64,000 bases of DNA, taken from the NCBI GenBank assembly GCA_000827495.1, contig KN817560.1, positions 1 to 64,000 of the forward strand. The letters run 5' to 3'. This stretch comes from Hypholoma sublateritium FD-334 SS-4. Lineage: Eukaryota; Basidiomycota; Agaricomycetes; Agaricales; Strophariaceae. This document shows, one piece after another, positions 1-11,390 of the stretch. Below the pieces are notes generated by a model. It saw only the letters and a list, made by a program, of their open reading frames with translations. It did not search any database and was not told where the DNA came from. How positions within the stretch are numbered: position 1 is the stretch's first letter; each line of letters starts with the position of its first letter. A program made the position numbers and the translations under genes.

Positions 1-106
1 CCTGAAATAGAGGTCGAACGACCACCCCATCATTGAGCTCGGACGACTGCCTGCGACGCTGCAGACACCTGTCCTGAAATAGAGGTCGAACGACCGCTGC
101 AGACAC
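1..106. repeat. Short direct repeat at the left edge
   Basis: A 23-nt segment starting CCTGAAATAGAGG occurs at 1-23 and again, identical, at 73-95. The segment GCTGCAGACAC follows at 58-68 and again at 96-106. This looks like about one and a half copies of a 72-bp tandem unit cut by the window edge. It lies just upstream of the first gene, so it could be a promoter repeat or the end of a longer satellite. Confidence 0.7.
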
Positions 107-173
107 ACATTTCTCTCGTGAGTGCCCGTCCAGCCCATTTTCATATCCCTCTCATTGGGGTATAGGCGTCGTT

Positions 174-2769
174 ATGTTCGGAGACAACCCTTTGCCCGCG
201 CCTACAGCCTTTCTTACGGCTATCACTTATACAAGCGCTCAGTCCATTCACGAAGCATCCGGGAGGGCTATTGTTCTCGGTTCCGACATCTACTACTCTC
301 CCAACTGCTCACGCGCTCCTCCCCTCCCGACCAAGCCTCCGCCCGGTCAAACCGTGAATTACGATCGTGACCCACTTGAAAGCACAGTGGCGGAATTCCA
401 TCACCCCCAGTGGTGGAGCTTGAAGGCTGGCTATCTGCCTTTCCTACCCACATCGCCAAATCTCTACTGCCCCCCATTTCACGTCCTATTCAGCGACCCG
501 ATCGGAATTGGACGCCGTCAACGCCGCCGTCTTCGAATGGACTCCAGCCACGCTCTGGACTGGAACCGCCTCGAGACTGCACTCTCGCATGTCTTCCAAA
601 GTTTCCAATCGAGTTACTCCATTCCGCCCATGCCGCCCATAATTCCCACTTCATTAATCTGTCAAGGTCCCTTTGAGTACCCCTCTCAATTTACTGCCGC
701 CGAAAAGCGTGGTCGGGGCTGGTTTACTTTGTGGATGGCCATGGTTTCTCTTGGGATCGCAGTCGCAGAGATCTCGGATGGTGATAGCGCATCCGATATC
801 GTACCCCTGTGGTACAAGACGCTTTCTCGGCACATAGACGACCAGCGGAGCATTGACGAGCACACTATGTCAGAGATACGGCAGCAATTGGGGCAATTTG
901 ACCCAGCTTACCAGCGTGCGGGCGTTTTCATCGACTTGAAAAGTTCGCAGGTGCAACCGACCGTCGAGTTCTTTGTCCGATGTGGTATTCCCGTCTGGTA
1001 TCCATGGGGTACAGCAGAGGAATCTTTGGCTCTCAAGAACCCTGATTATTGGCTAAGATACGTGCCCCCCGCCCACCTACTCCAGCACGCGCGCTCCTAC
1101 ACCATTCCCCGAGCTGTAGCTACCGCCTCCTCTGATTCTGTTAAGCCTTGGGCGTTGTTTTTCTCGGAACGCCAACGGCGCGCCACTGGACCCTTACCTA
1201 CCAAGAAGCCAACTTTGAAGGTTTTCCATTGGGAGCGGGATTCAACTGGCGGTTGGAGCCGCGTTCAGGTGGTTCGCCGGATGCAGCAGGAGACCCTCGC
1301 TGATTACGGCCGGCAGCAAAAAATTTTTGATGACCGCTCGAATGAGTGGGATTGCTGTACGGAGATGGGCGAGTTGGACGCGGAGGAGAGACAGGCCGCC
1401 GACTGGGAGAATTCGGACGACGAGTTCATACTACCTTCAGGAGCTCGGCCGGTTACTCCCGGGCCAGAAATGCCGGAACCGATACCAATGCCACACATCG
1501 GCTCAGTAAACAATATGCGCACTGCGATCCCTTCCTCGGGGCCTGGTATCCCAAACGTACCACCTTGCATCACAAACCCCTGCGCGGCGCGAGAAGATTA
1601 TACACCAGAGGAACATTCACCAGCTGATCTCCTACGGTTGGTTTTTGGCTTCGTTGCTCCACCACCTTCGTTTCGTCTGCGCCTTGGCCCGCCTTCGGAA
1701 CAGCAAATCAAGGACTTGGCTTCTGGACTTGGTTTTTCCGCTGCTTTGGAGTCGTTTCAGACATTCGTCCAAACGGAGGTCGGCCAGTATGCCGCTCATT
1801 TCTTTTGGTCCATATGCCAATCACCCTGGGTCCCCCCGCCTAATGTATTATTTGACATGGCACCAGGCAATCCCCAACATCTACGGCATAATCCCCGGCT
1901 GAAATACCTGCGCGAGTTGCCTGGAAGCATATACATGTTCGACTTTCGCGGGGGATCCACTGTTGATTGGAAGATCGCCGTTCGCACTATCCCAGATATT
2001 TTGTTTATTTTGCGTTTGGACAGCAGCCTGAGTGATTATGAAATAGCTCGCGAATTACTCAATCGAGGGATGCCTTTCATCACTTTGTTACCTGTCCCTC
2101 GCTTCATCATTAATCCCGCTCCTGTGGTCCTGCGTCGCCTACGGTTGAGTGATTATTCGTTTGGCGCGGCTGATTATAGCTCCTACTGCCTTGAACACGA
2201 TGAATTGCTGCGCAACCCTCGGGTGGCTCGACAAGCCTTGAAGCGGGGAGGTATCATCTGGCGCTTGGCCATGGATAGGGCAACCTTCCATAATGTGTTG
2301 GTCGGCCCAACGGCGGTGACTGTTCTACAGCACCAGTGTATATCATTTGGTGCTGCCAATTCTGGTGATGATACCTTTTGGGTTGATGATATATTGGATC
2401 CCAGTGAAACAGATGCTTTGTGTGGCGTATACTATGTTTATACAGGTATGTCGGAATCAGTTACTTAGTACAGTGCATGTTACTAAATGCCTTTGGGTGC
2501 TGGTAGGTCGCGGCTCACAGACTGCTACAAAATCATGGTGGCCACCCATTGACCTTTGGGACAGCATTGTACGACAGTCATCTTGGAACAACCGCTCTGA
2601 AGATTTCTACGGCGGTCGACTCCAAGAGCTTTCAAAAGGGAATGCAGTCCCTCTGACCAGCAGCCAATGGAGGGCTCGCATCAAAGCTTTTGCAGTGGTT
2701 AGGCGGGCTTCAATCAACAATATGACCGTCTCCAGCGCATTCTTGAAGGACTTGAAGGTTATCAAGTAG
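174..2769 (+). CDS. Large lineage-specific protein of unknown function
   Basis: The model has two exons, 174-2445 and 2507-2769, and encodes 844 residues. The intron (2446-2506) has a GTATGT donor and a TTACTAA branch point, and the frame continues cleanly across it. I see no signal peptide, membrane segment or known catalytic motif. Visible landmarks are an internal PVWYPWG segment, a Pro/Glu-rich middle (about residues 400-480) and a Trp-rich C-terminus with a WWPPIDLW motif. From memory, long proteins with this look are common, often in many copies, in mushroom genomes; that is recollection, not a search. It is next to a DUF6698-type gene and an AT-rich desert, so this end of the window looks like accessory genome. 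Translation could begin upstream of the window if an earlier exon exists. The reading frame is sound but no function can be given. Confidence 0.75.
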
Positions 2770-3009
2770 TGTATAGATATGTGCTGCAGTGGTTGTTCTC
2801 TTGCTGGCGCCGGCATACTCCCGTCGTATAATATGTATTTACATGACCATTTGTGTATCTATTATCATTTTTGCTGGTGAATTGTGGGGAATGAGTCCGA
2901 GTTGCAACAAGGTATTATCCAAAAAAATGGGTAAGTTTTCATATGGCGTTACTAACCATTTAAATTCACTGCTCTTCACCATAAGGCAGATACAATAATA
3001 TTGTGTGCG

Positions 3010-3025
3010 TCGCGCGGTCGCGCGA
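3010..3025. repeat. Short perfect palindrome
   Basis: TCGCGCG, a GT spacer, then CGCGCGA: a perfect 7-bp inverted repeat in otherwise average sequence, followed at once by another CGCGAC tract. Function unknown. Confidence 0.6.
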
Positions 3026-3885
3026 CAGCGCGACATAATTACGTTCACGTGACTTTGTTCTTTTCACGACAGTTTCTCGTTTTTCAACTTTCAATAGATC
3101 GTGATTCCCACCGAGTCACCGCCGTCCGCCACTGTCTTGGGCTCCCGAGGCACCGCAACCAAGTCGTCGTCTGCCCACAGGATACCTTGTGCACACCACA
3201 TCTACTTCATACACACCGTTTACCCCGCTGAACTTCGACGTTTGGAAAGAGAGCGATGCCTGCCCGAAGCCTGCTGAATAGAACTCATGTCGGTCGAGAT
3301 ACTGCCGTCGACTACTATTGTCCATCGTAACCCCATATCGAATTAATAATATACACCGTCTCTATTTTCTGGAAATCACGACGGCTCAGGCTCCTCTGGC
3401 CCGCTTCAAGTCAAGCATTTATGGTCTCTGGACGGGGGCTTACTGCGCTGCGGTCGCCGTCGCCCAATGCTGACTTCAATGCGACGTGTACGCCACTGGC
3501 AAGGTTTCTATGGCGTTACAGAGTTGAACGAACGCAGTCCGCTACTGTGCAGCGCAGCTCGATTTGCTGTGAGCCTTAGGTCGAGATTAGAGGGCGGCTA
3601 CGATCGAACTTCCGTGCATTCCAAGATCTGCGTGGCGCTTAGCTCTGGATCTGGCCGCAAGGAGTTACCGTAAGCTATATCAATGTATTATGCCAACACA
3701 CTAAGTATTACTCGAGCACAGCCGTGTCTTAAGCCTCAAGCATATACCCTAAGCAGTTCCCCCTGGGGCACGATGCGCATATGGCTCCTCCCCGTCCGCA
3801 GTTTCCCGACATCCCTATGGATACTCTACAAAACCAAATATGCGATCTAAAGAGGCCAGTTGCGTCTGTCTGCGGTTGACGTCGC

Positions 3886-3891
3886 TATAAA
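3886..3891 (+). promoter_or_regulatory. Probable TATA box of the DUF6698-type gene
   Basis: TATAAA lies 82 bp upstream of the ATG at 3973, which leaves room for a leader of about 50 nt. It is placed by sequence and distance only. Confidence 0.5.
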
Positions 3892-3972
3892 GGTCGATAT
3901 AATTTTTCATTTAAGTCTTACTCTGTTCTACCCATTCTTATCTTAACATCGCACTCGTTCTGAATTCTCTCT

Positions 3973-5435
3973 ATGCCTACTGATGAGAATGTCCCCCCAA
4001 TGGATGTCGTGGCTAGCCCTTTAGGTGGCCCAAATGATGCTCTGCGACTTGGACCAAGGAAAAAGCCGTCAGTCCAATTATTTATTTCCCTCGCTGATCC
4101 CACGTTAATTTTTTTCGAAACAGTCGCTCGATGGACCCCTTAGTTCACCACGGGCGCCATTTCGGGAGGACGATACACGCCCTTTGCAATGTCCATGCAC
4201 TGGTTAACAACGGGATCATTCGAATGGGTGAGCGCTCCGAAGAACCAGAAGAGACGTTCACTGCTCAGTGCGTATATCTTACCGCCTATTGTGCCATGTC
4301 TTAAACTCAATGACGCCGTCAGAGAGCACCGAGAGCATCGGGTATTTCTTTCGTTGCTGAAAAGCGTTCCTGGTCTGGAAGAGAGGATCATGACGAGTAG
4401 CTCAGAGGAGGAGGTTCATGGTATTGCGGCGTTGGTAAGCCTCATTGACCATGGTTATCACTAAAGCTTACTCATTGCCGTAATACCTTTGCTAGCTACA
4501 GAAAGGAGCATCGAGTGCCAGATCTGACGATACGAAAAGCCTGAAGTCTGCTATAATTGACTGGCTGGTGCCTGCGGGCGAGCCCCTCATCCCGCCTATT
4601 GCTCGGAACAGCAAAATCGAACGCGGCTTTAATCACGAAATAACAGGGTCACTGCTTTGTCCCGCAGATGTTGATTGGAAAGACGACGAGTCAGTTCTTC
4701 CATCGTTTCCCGTATATCCTGCTTAAGTCTGTCCAGTGTCAAGCAGAAACTTCGCACAGGCGAATACTCCGTATCCGGCGATCAGTGGCCAATCTTTCTG
4801 TACGCTTCATACAAGTATGATGACGCCGATCCATGGAAGGGTCTCTTGCAAAGTGCAATATTGGTCAAAGTAGGCAAAACACTATCAGCATGCCTAATTG
4901 ATACTAATTCTGAATGATATTTACAGACTTTCAAACACATCTTCACGTCGCCTAGTTCAGTCGATAGAGAGGCGAAGGCAACGAGATCGGGAAATGCTCG
5001 GATTCACGGAATGACCAATGTGACGCGTGCTTCCATAGCGTATGCTGCAACACAGGTGTGATATTGTTCGACTGTTTTCGGCTGTATTTTACTAACTCCG
5101 TTCAAAGGCACGATTTGCACTATCATCTTCCGCTGTTTTTAGTCGTACCGATACCNTAACGGATTCTGAGCGTTTTTACAGCAGTCTTCTTGACATGCTT
5201 CAGGAGCCAGATGAAGTAGATGAGATAAATGCTCTACTTGCCTGGTGGAACCGGTAAAATTCCCTTTTTCTACTTGATTCAATCAAGTCTCTGATTTTTT
5301 GCTAGGCAGATATTTCCGAATTATACTGCCAACTCAAGGCCTGTCTCAAAGAATAGTGTTCTTGCCAAAATTAAGGCTAAACGGGAAGCAGCAAAGCAAG
5401 CAGCTTTACGGAGTGCCAGTGCGAGCACTGGCTAA
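3973..5435 (+). CDS. DUF6698-type protein of unknown function
   Basis: Eight exons join in frame: 3973-4067, 4124-4267, 4323-4434, 4496-4689, 4737-4869, 4927-5055, 5108-5253 and 5306-5435, giving 360 residues. All introns are GT-AG and 48-60 nt. The order of motifs matches what I remember of the basidiomycete DUF6698 family: a SLLKSVPGLEERI helix, a KGASSARSDDTKSLKS segment, a GDQWPIFLYASYKYD segment, a SGNARIHGM motif, then SERFY and a WWNRQIFP motif before a basic Ala/Lys tail. The family has no known function and is typically present in many copies in Agaricomycetes (recollection). The gene has no stop or frameshift. Base 5156 is an N in the first position of a codon ending TA; every possible base leaves the frame open. 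The family name should be confirmed by a profile search. Confidence 0.82.
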
Positions 5436-7967
5436 TGGCTAATTAGTAATATAAATGTCCTGATTAGCTAATACTATGGTATAGCCAATATATAATAGCG
5501 CAATGTTTTATGTTACCTCCTGTGTGATCACCAACCACCGCTCAAGCACTGATCAAGAATCACTGGGTTGAACCAGTCAGGTAATGAAATATCTAAAAAC
5601 TTGGAACGGTGTATCTTATTATTTTCTACAATAAATACTATGTCTGACTTATCTAAGCTCTTATCCAAGTCTGTATGAAAATTTGATCTTCCGATACAAT
5701 TAAATTGATTCCAGTTACCTGTGTTTATTACAACAACAGTACATCTTGACCCGTTTTGCGAGAAGGCTTCAAATCTTATAAATATTGTCAGCAGCACCAA
5801 CCACCCCTTTGCTTCGCATCACCCATCATTTCCAGTCTAAATGCTAATTGTGATAATATATACAATTACTATTAGTTTATTGCAATATCTTACTTGATGG
5901 TGCATCTGAATAGTGTAATTTGACTTATTGCTCATTACTTGGTATGGTATTGAGTCCACATTGTTTTGTACTAGACAATACAATTATATCATACAATATA
6001 TATATTGCTTTTTATGTCTATCAACTTTGATCATTGCATGCTTAGTTGCAAATGGGAGCAATCTACTATCAACATTTTGTATCTTTTCACGACTGATCAC
6101 CATTTCCTCAGTGATAGATCTGAGCTGTACAAAAACACTTGTGGCTTACTACTTAGTATGTTATTAGCTACAAGTCATCTTTCAAAGCTGAGATGTGAAA
6201 TAAAGACTGGAATATTTAATATATACCAATATTTTGTACTTTGTAAGACCTAATCTCAATACTCTCTATTGTACACCTGTGTACCTTCATAATATTTAAC
6301 ACCCTATCTATATGCTGATACTATAGGTTCTATGTGAAAGTATTTTGATGGAGATCAGTGTACTGAAATTCATGTTGAAGTTGGCCTTTATATACCAGTA
6401 TTTGAATGCTGTCAGTATCTACTTATTTGAACAATATAATCAGTATGGTAGAATTTGTAATGAGTGATTTTTATGTGTCATTATACTAGTATTGACCATA
6501 TCAATATCAGTGAGCTTTTTTTGCTCAGTTTGCAGAATTTTTGTAGACATTACATATTCAGCCACATTCACCGTGTTAGAGATGCCATGAAAATTGGGGG
6601 CACAATAGTTAGTAGGATTAGAGACATTTTATTGATCTTCAAGCATTACCACTCCTTTCATTGCCTTCTCTGACCGTATTCAATTCTCTGATGACGTACA
6701 ATGCTCTGCATATTTATCAGGAACCTTACTATTAGTGCGTCGACGCATTAAGCTCCCTATCTTCAATTATAACTTCGATCCGAGATTCTTCACCCGCTAA
6801 ACGGGCGTATGTACTTATAAGTACGCCAAATGTTTGAAGGTACAACAGGCTGCGGCGACGATTGAGATCCCGCTGACCTAATGATATGGCAAACGGTGAG
6901 CTTCTAACGACCAGATTGGTTAATATTCCCAAATAGAATTTAATGCTACAACTTGAAGACGCCCGAGCCATTGCGATCTCCCCGGGAGGCGGTGGTCAGC
7001 ATAGTAAATATTATGAAACGGTGCCGCTAGCTGTAATGCCACCTCTGGAGTTCTGCTATTCTATCACTATAAACTCCCACATCTGCATGATCCGCCGAGC
7101 TGCTTGATGATCACGATGGAGAAGCTTTAACAGCTGCACTTCATTGTTATGGGACTTTAAGTCCTGATCGCCAGAGCGTTCCTTGCCATCCATTCATTGG
7201 AGAGGCTATTAATAGAGGTGGATTGGGTTCTTTCCCATACAAAGTACTCACAAACACCTGAGGAGAAGGGTTTATGCTGGCGTAAGTCTAGACTTTTTTT
7301 TGGCGCATCATGATGGCGAGAAGCCTTGGGAGGTGTCGTATATTTTATTCACACCGCTGCCAATGCGGCCAACTGTTCATCGTTCACTCCTTAAGTTCTA
7401 CTTTTACATCAATTCGGAGTCTTCCTGTATTACCGGTGGAGGACTGAGTATGACAGCTGGCTGCTGGACATAAGATCAGAGACCAGCTTGATCACACGAC
7501 AGGATTTTAGTATGCTCGTTGATGACGATGAAGAAAAGACTTAAACATAATTGCTAGTATTACATGTACGGGCCCCATGAACGGCGGAGTATTGTATGAT
7601 GGCTATATACATAGCGCCCTAGATAATTTACAATTGGTACATAGTAAACCGGAATACAGTGCAGATTGAAGCCGGAGATTCTAGGTTGAATAAATGATCG
7701 ACGAAACGCAACGAAAACATGGTATTGGACAATGGAGTTTCTATGAGGTATGTGGACGTGAAAATGCGGGTAACAAAATGCTTGGTTCCAATGATGCAAT
7801 GCAAAGCTTGTGGAAAACACGGAAAGCGTAATCTCTACGCAATACGAGAGAATGAAAGGGGTTGTATCATGAGCGAAGTGTGTCCATGATACTGATATAA
7901 CGTTAGCATATGTGATAGAAAAATATTATTTGAGCGTACCATTTTGTTAGCCATAGTCTGAAACTAA
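5436..7967. other. AT-rich gene desert
   Basis: About 2.5 kb with no supportable gene. The part from about 5.45 to 6.7 kb is clearly richer in A and T than the rest of the window and has only short reading frames. It could be decayed transposon sequence, but I see no terminal repeats or coding relics that would name an element. A small palindrome sits at 6811-6824. Confidence 0.6.
6811..6824. repeat. Perfect 14-bp palindrome
   Basis: GTACTTATAAGTAC is its own reverse complement. It lies inside the AT-rich desert; no role can be assigned. Confidence 0.5.
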
Positions 7968-8708
7968 TCAGAAGCATTGGGTGGAAGGGCGCTTGAAGCG
8001 AGAAGGATCCTGATTTTCGATCCGCCGCAGGAGGTGACGTTGGAATTCAAACAGACTTGGATCGGCCTGCGAGTATGATACTTCATCTTCCCCTTTGTCA
8101 GTGGCCCTGGACGATGAAGAATAAGACGTCGTGCGCGGCGGTGGGTTTAAGGGTATAGTAGGACGCGGTGGTTTTTCGTGGATGGGCGGCTGATGTTCAT
8201 TAATCGGCACAAAACCAGTGATAGTGATTTTGGTAGTCGAATGTATCTTTCTATTGCGGAGATGTTCCTGCTGAGAAACAACGGTTCGGGCGGTGTCCGA
8301 TGCATGCGATGTGCTGCATTCACCATTTCTGGGGTTAACAAATTCGGGTCCCGCTCGTAGTGAGTCGACGCTATCATTTCGGAGTAGGATATCATTTTGG
8401 CGAGAAATTTGTTGCCGTAGGTGGGAGGCAGCCCCATCGGGAGGATTTCTAAAAATAGGGATGTTATACATAAAGTGTTCGGGACTCCGCAACTCGTCGG
8501 ACTTGGGTCGAGAGGTCGAAGGGAATAATGACGAGTTTGGCGAAAAGGTAGGTGAAATCGGTGACATGTCAAAGATCATGTCAGGGGAATGGGAGTGATT
8601 TTCTGGCGAGGATTTGTGCCGAGGAGGTATCGCTATTGGCATTGAAGCTTTCAAGCGGGATCTAGAGTGCCTAGAGTGCCTTTCTGGGCTTTTGGACCTT
8701 TCTTTCAT
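7968..8708 (-). CDS. Ser/Pro-rich low-complexity protein, unknown function
   Basis: A single open frame of 246 residues from the ATG at 8708. The frame opens slightly upstream, but the splice acceptor just before it (ending CAACAG) and a clear GTGAGT...TAG intron near 8.9 kb suggest a leader with one or two 5'-UTR introns. The product is rich in Ser, Pro, Arg and His. It starts with a basic KERSKSPERHSRHSRSR stretch and looks disordered until a short C-terminal segment (FEFQRHLLRRIENQDPSRF) that could form a helix. No domain is recognised. It is divergent from the Vip1-like gene, with about 0.9 kb between the starts. Upstream coding exons cannot be excluded, because the sequence from 9.0 to 9.25 kb is open on this strand, but no frame joins it. 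Confidence 0.5.
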   Translation of the reverse strand: MKERSKSPERHSRHSRSRLKASMPIAIPPRHKSSPENHSHSPDMIFDMSPISPTFSPNSSLFPSTSRPKSDELRSPEHFMYNIPIFRNPPDGAASHLRQQISRQNDILLRNDSVDSLRAGPEFVNPRNGECSTSHASDTARTVVSQQEHLRNRKIHSTTKITITGFVPINEHQPPIHEKPPRPTIPLNPPPRTTSYSSSSRATDKGEDEVSYSQADPSLFEFQRHLLRRIENQDPSRFKRPSTQCF

Positions 8709-9615
8709 TTGAGGAGGCTGTTGAGGTTGTGCTCGCAATTAGTAGAAATCGAGCATATAAAAGTTACGGACCATGCTCCGATCGACAGATATAATACCGA
8801 TAACTTATCGGTTTCTCCGCGCCAAGTTCCTCAGATGTCGTGCTCTCAAGCTCTGACGTTGCGCAAATGCTCGCTCTGGTGGATTATTGGTGAAAGAGAA
8901 ATGGCATGGACTTGTGTGACTACATGTAAAAATCAGAAAAGATGAGAAGAGACGTGAATTGACTCACCAAGAACTGGGATAGCAAAGGGCCTCCGAGCTC
9001 GTTAAGCTGATATGTATAGGAGATGGATAGAGGAGTTCCGCTTCCAGTGATGAAAAGTATAGTGAGGGAAGGGTTTAGTGGAACTGTCAAGTTCGAGCGA
9101 TATTTGTACGTTCGGGACGGTGGTGTACCAAGAGTGGTCGACGGAACGAGGTGGCAGAACGAAAAAGACTTTAACGAGTTCCGGCACTATAAATGGACCC
9201 CTAAGTAAAGAGCGAAATTTGATTCCGGGGACCGGGGAGTACAGCCCCGCAGTCACGTGCAGCTATTCACTTCGCATTGTCAATGTCTTTGAACATGAAT
9301 GAATGGGATGCTGTCTTGCTTGTTGTTTTTTCGACGACGTTGTACTATGGACGGCGACGAGACTTGAACAATATTGTGGGTGCTTTTCGCCTGTTGATAA
9401 GACAACTCAGATAAGATAAGTCAAAGGAATAGGCCCGAATGCCAAGGGTACGGTACGGGCTAGACCGCATGAGGGAAGCGATAAGATGACCAGGCTGATT
9501 AGATAATCTTGGTCTGGACTTAAGTCGACCCAAGTGACGTCATACGTGCAAGCTCCATAGATGGGCGTCTGAGGTTTGCCCCTGCACTCTCCTACCTCCC
9601 TATACACTTACCACC
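8709..9615. other. Divergent intergenic region and probable 5' leader
   Basis: This stretch separates the Ser/Pro-rich gene (minus strand) from the Vip1-like gene (plus strand). On the minus strand it holds likely 5'-UTR intron signals near 8.98 kb and 8.8 kb. No coding exon can be supported. Confidence 0.5.
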
Positions 9616-10747
9616 ATGTCCCACACAGTAAACGTGCGATTAAATTGATTTAACAACCGTACCTCTGCTGACTGCATTTCAATTTCATAGGTCTCTGGCA
9701 TTTCGTCCTCGACAAAAACCGCCCAGCTACACGATTTCTTCACGTAAGATCTTACCATATCGCATAGAACTATTTTGGCTAACGCACTCGCAGCTTCTGT
9801 GGAAAGTAGGCCCCGATGGTTCACACCCATGATATGTATATTGACTATGAATCTGCAGAATATCGACTATCGAATACAAAGAAGGATCTTCAACCGCCAC
9901 AATTTCGTTTGAGAAGCCAAATGCCGCCAAAACAGCGTTGATGGTAAGCGCGATGTACTCTGCAATGGCGAACCACATCTGAGTTTCTAAAGCTGAATGG
10001 AGGCGCTTTGGACGGCTCTACTCTATCAGTGACATCCGATGTCGAGCACCAAGATGTGGATCACAACACCCCAGGCGTCTTTGAGCAATCAGACAAACCT
10101 CGCGCAGGAAGTATGTGTCGTATTGTTCTGATTCAGAAATCACGTTAACCATGATTCAGTCGCAGCCGAGTATATCGCGAAAGGTTATGTCCTGTCCGAT
10201 CATATCCTTCAGCAAGCCATCGAGATCGACAGTGTGTACTCTTTTTGCTTTTTCTGTTGATCATAGCTTGAATCTTTAATTTAGACAAGCAAGGTATATC
10301 TAAGCGATTCCTTGACTTCTTCCGTGGCGTAGACAAGTCTGTGGGTGAAAAAGCTCTCGGCCCTGATCAAACCGTTTCCCAAAAGCTTCAAGCGACGGTC
10401 GGTAACGCCGCTCAGCGCGCCAGGGCGGTCGATGAAGAGAGAGGGTTCTCAAAAACCGCTCAGGATGTTCGTGCTGACTTTTTTATTCTTGGAAGTTGAA
10501 ACTTACATTGTTTCATATATTCCAGTATTACCAAAGGGCAATCTCATCGCCGTTTGGACAGAAAGTCCAACTATTCTACACGGACACGTCGAAACAAGTC
10601 AAGGACATCCACGAGGAAGCACGCCGTATTGCCGATGCCGAGAAAGGAGCTCACGCTGAAAGCACGCATAATTCTTCCTCTACTCAAACTGAAGAAGCTG
10701 CGAATACCAGTGCTGATATCAAACAATCTGTCCCCACAGTCATCTAG
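9616..10747 (+). CDS. vip1: Vip1-like RRM protein
   Basis: Eight exons (9616-9633, 9691-9743, 9794-9805, 9859-9943, 9993-10110, 10160-10231, 10285-10466, 10526-10747) give 253 residues. The N-terminal 75 residues read as a compact RRM: VNVSGI at the first strand, a TAQLHDFF helix, then ISTIEYKEG and ATISFEKPNAAKTAL. The C-terminal half has the conserved fungal Vip1 features: AAEYIAKGYVLSDHILQ, DFFRGVDKSVGEKALGP and SSPFGQKVQLFYTDTSKQV, then a Ser/Thr/Glu-rich tail. Fungal Vip1 proteins are small cytoplasmic RRM proteins of poorly known role. The third exon is only 12 nt, so automatic annotation may skip it; the phase works only if it is included. Antisense frames here are shadows. Confidence 0.88.
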
Positions 10748-11390
10748 GTTATCTTCATCTTCAGTCACTAATTACCCGAAAACGCGAAAGAGAGGATCCA
10801 CGTTGGGTTGATACTTCAAGACCGTAGTATATGTGTATAGTCAAATGAAATTTCTTCAAAATAAACGTCCTTTAAAGCTTTGACTCTCAGATGATGTGCT
10901 GATTGTGTGCTCAGGTAAGAAGCAGTAGGTAGGTCGAAGCAAGGTCGAAGCCGATCCACATTAGGCAACCATTCTGCCATATGCATATATCCACCCTGAA
11001 TGACATTAGTTGCAAGGTGAACTGTGGACGAGGACTCTCGCCTTCACCCCTTGAAACTGGAATACTGATTACTAGCGATTACAGAAAGTCAGGATTAACT
11101 TCTATAGACGTTCGAATTCGACCACCATTATGACTCTTACTCATTGACGTATCTATTTTTCGGCCGAACGATACGCTGAACCCCTTCGTGCGGGTCGATA
11201 AAAGGCTCAGACAGCGTCACTTGACTGTCATCGTTAAGCCGATTGATACTATAACGCCTTCGGCCGACGGACTTGCAGGCTTAAGGACTCGAATAAGGAT
11301 TTATAAATATTCACCTTCGAGTGTCGTGGAGGTAGACGAAAAGTATTTAAACCCCTCTTGTTGCTTGGAACGGATAGAAAATATCCCGTA
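10748..11390. other. Intergenic region, no gene seen
   Basis: About 0.64 kb between the Vip1-like gene and the methyltransferase, both on the plus strand. It presumably holds the 3' UTR and the next promoter. A short AGGTCGAAGC repeat occurs near 10.93 kb. Confidence 0.5.

Larger units (their letters stand above)
2770..3972. other. Intergenic region, no gene seen
   Basis: About 1.2 kb between the two accessory genes. Only short, unconnected reading frames occur and none has splice signals that make a longer product. It contains a small GC-rich palindrome (3010-3025) and a likely TATA box for the next gene. Confidence 0.6.

Noticed and set aside
5450..6700. AT-rich tract as a possible mitochondrial insertion or centromere-like element
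   Set aside because: No mitochondrial gene, rRNA or repeated unit is visible; AT content alone is not enough.
6732..6971. Minus-strand 79-codon frame with a faint resemblance to the end of RuvB-like helicases (LARLAGEESRIEV)
   Set aside because: The likeness covers about 30 residues, lacks the motifs that flank it in RuvB-like proteins, and sits in AT-rich sequence with no further pieces. A translated search would decide.
9002..9256. Minus-strand open stretch upstream of the Ser/Pro-rich gene
   Set aside because: It has no ATG, and no splice joins it in frame to the downstream exon; treated as leader or promoter.
9600..9978. Two minus-strand open frames near 9.6-10.0 kb that look protein-like
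   Set aside because: They are antisense to the Vip1-like exons, whose spliced product matches a family from start to stop.
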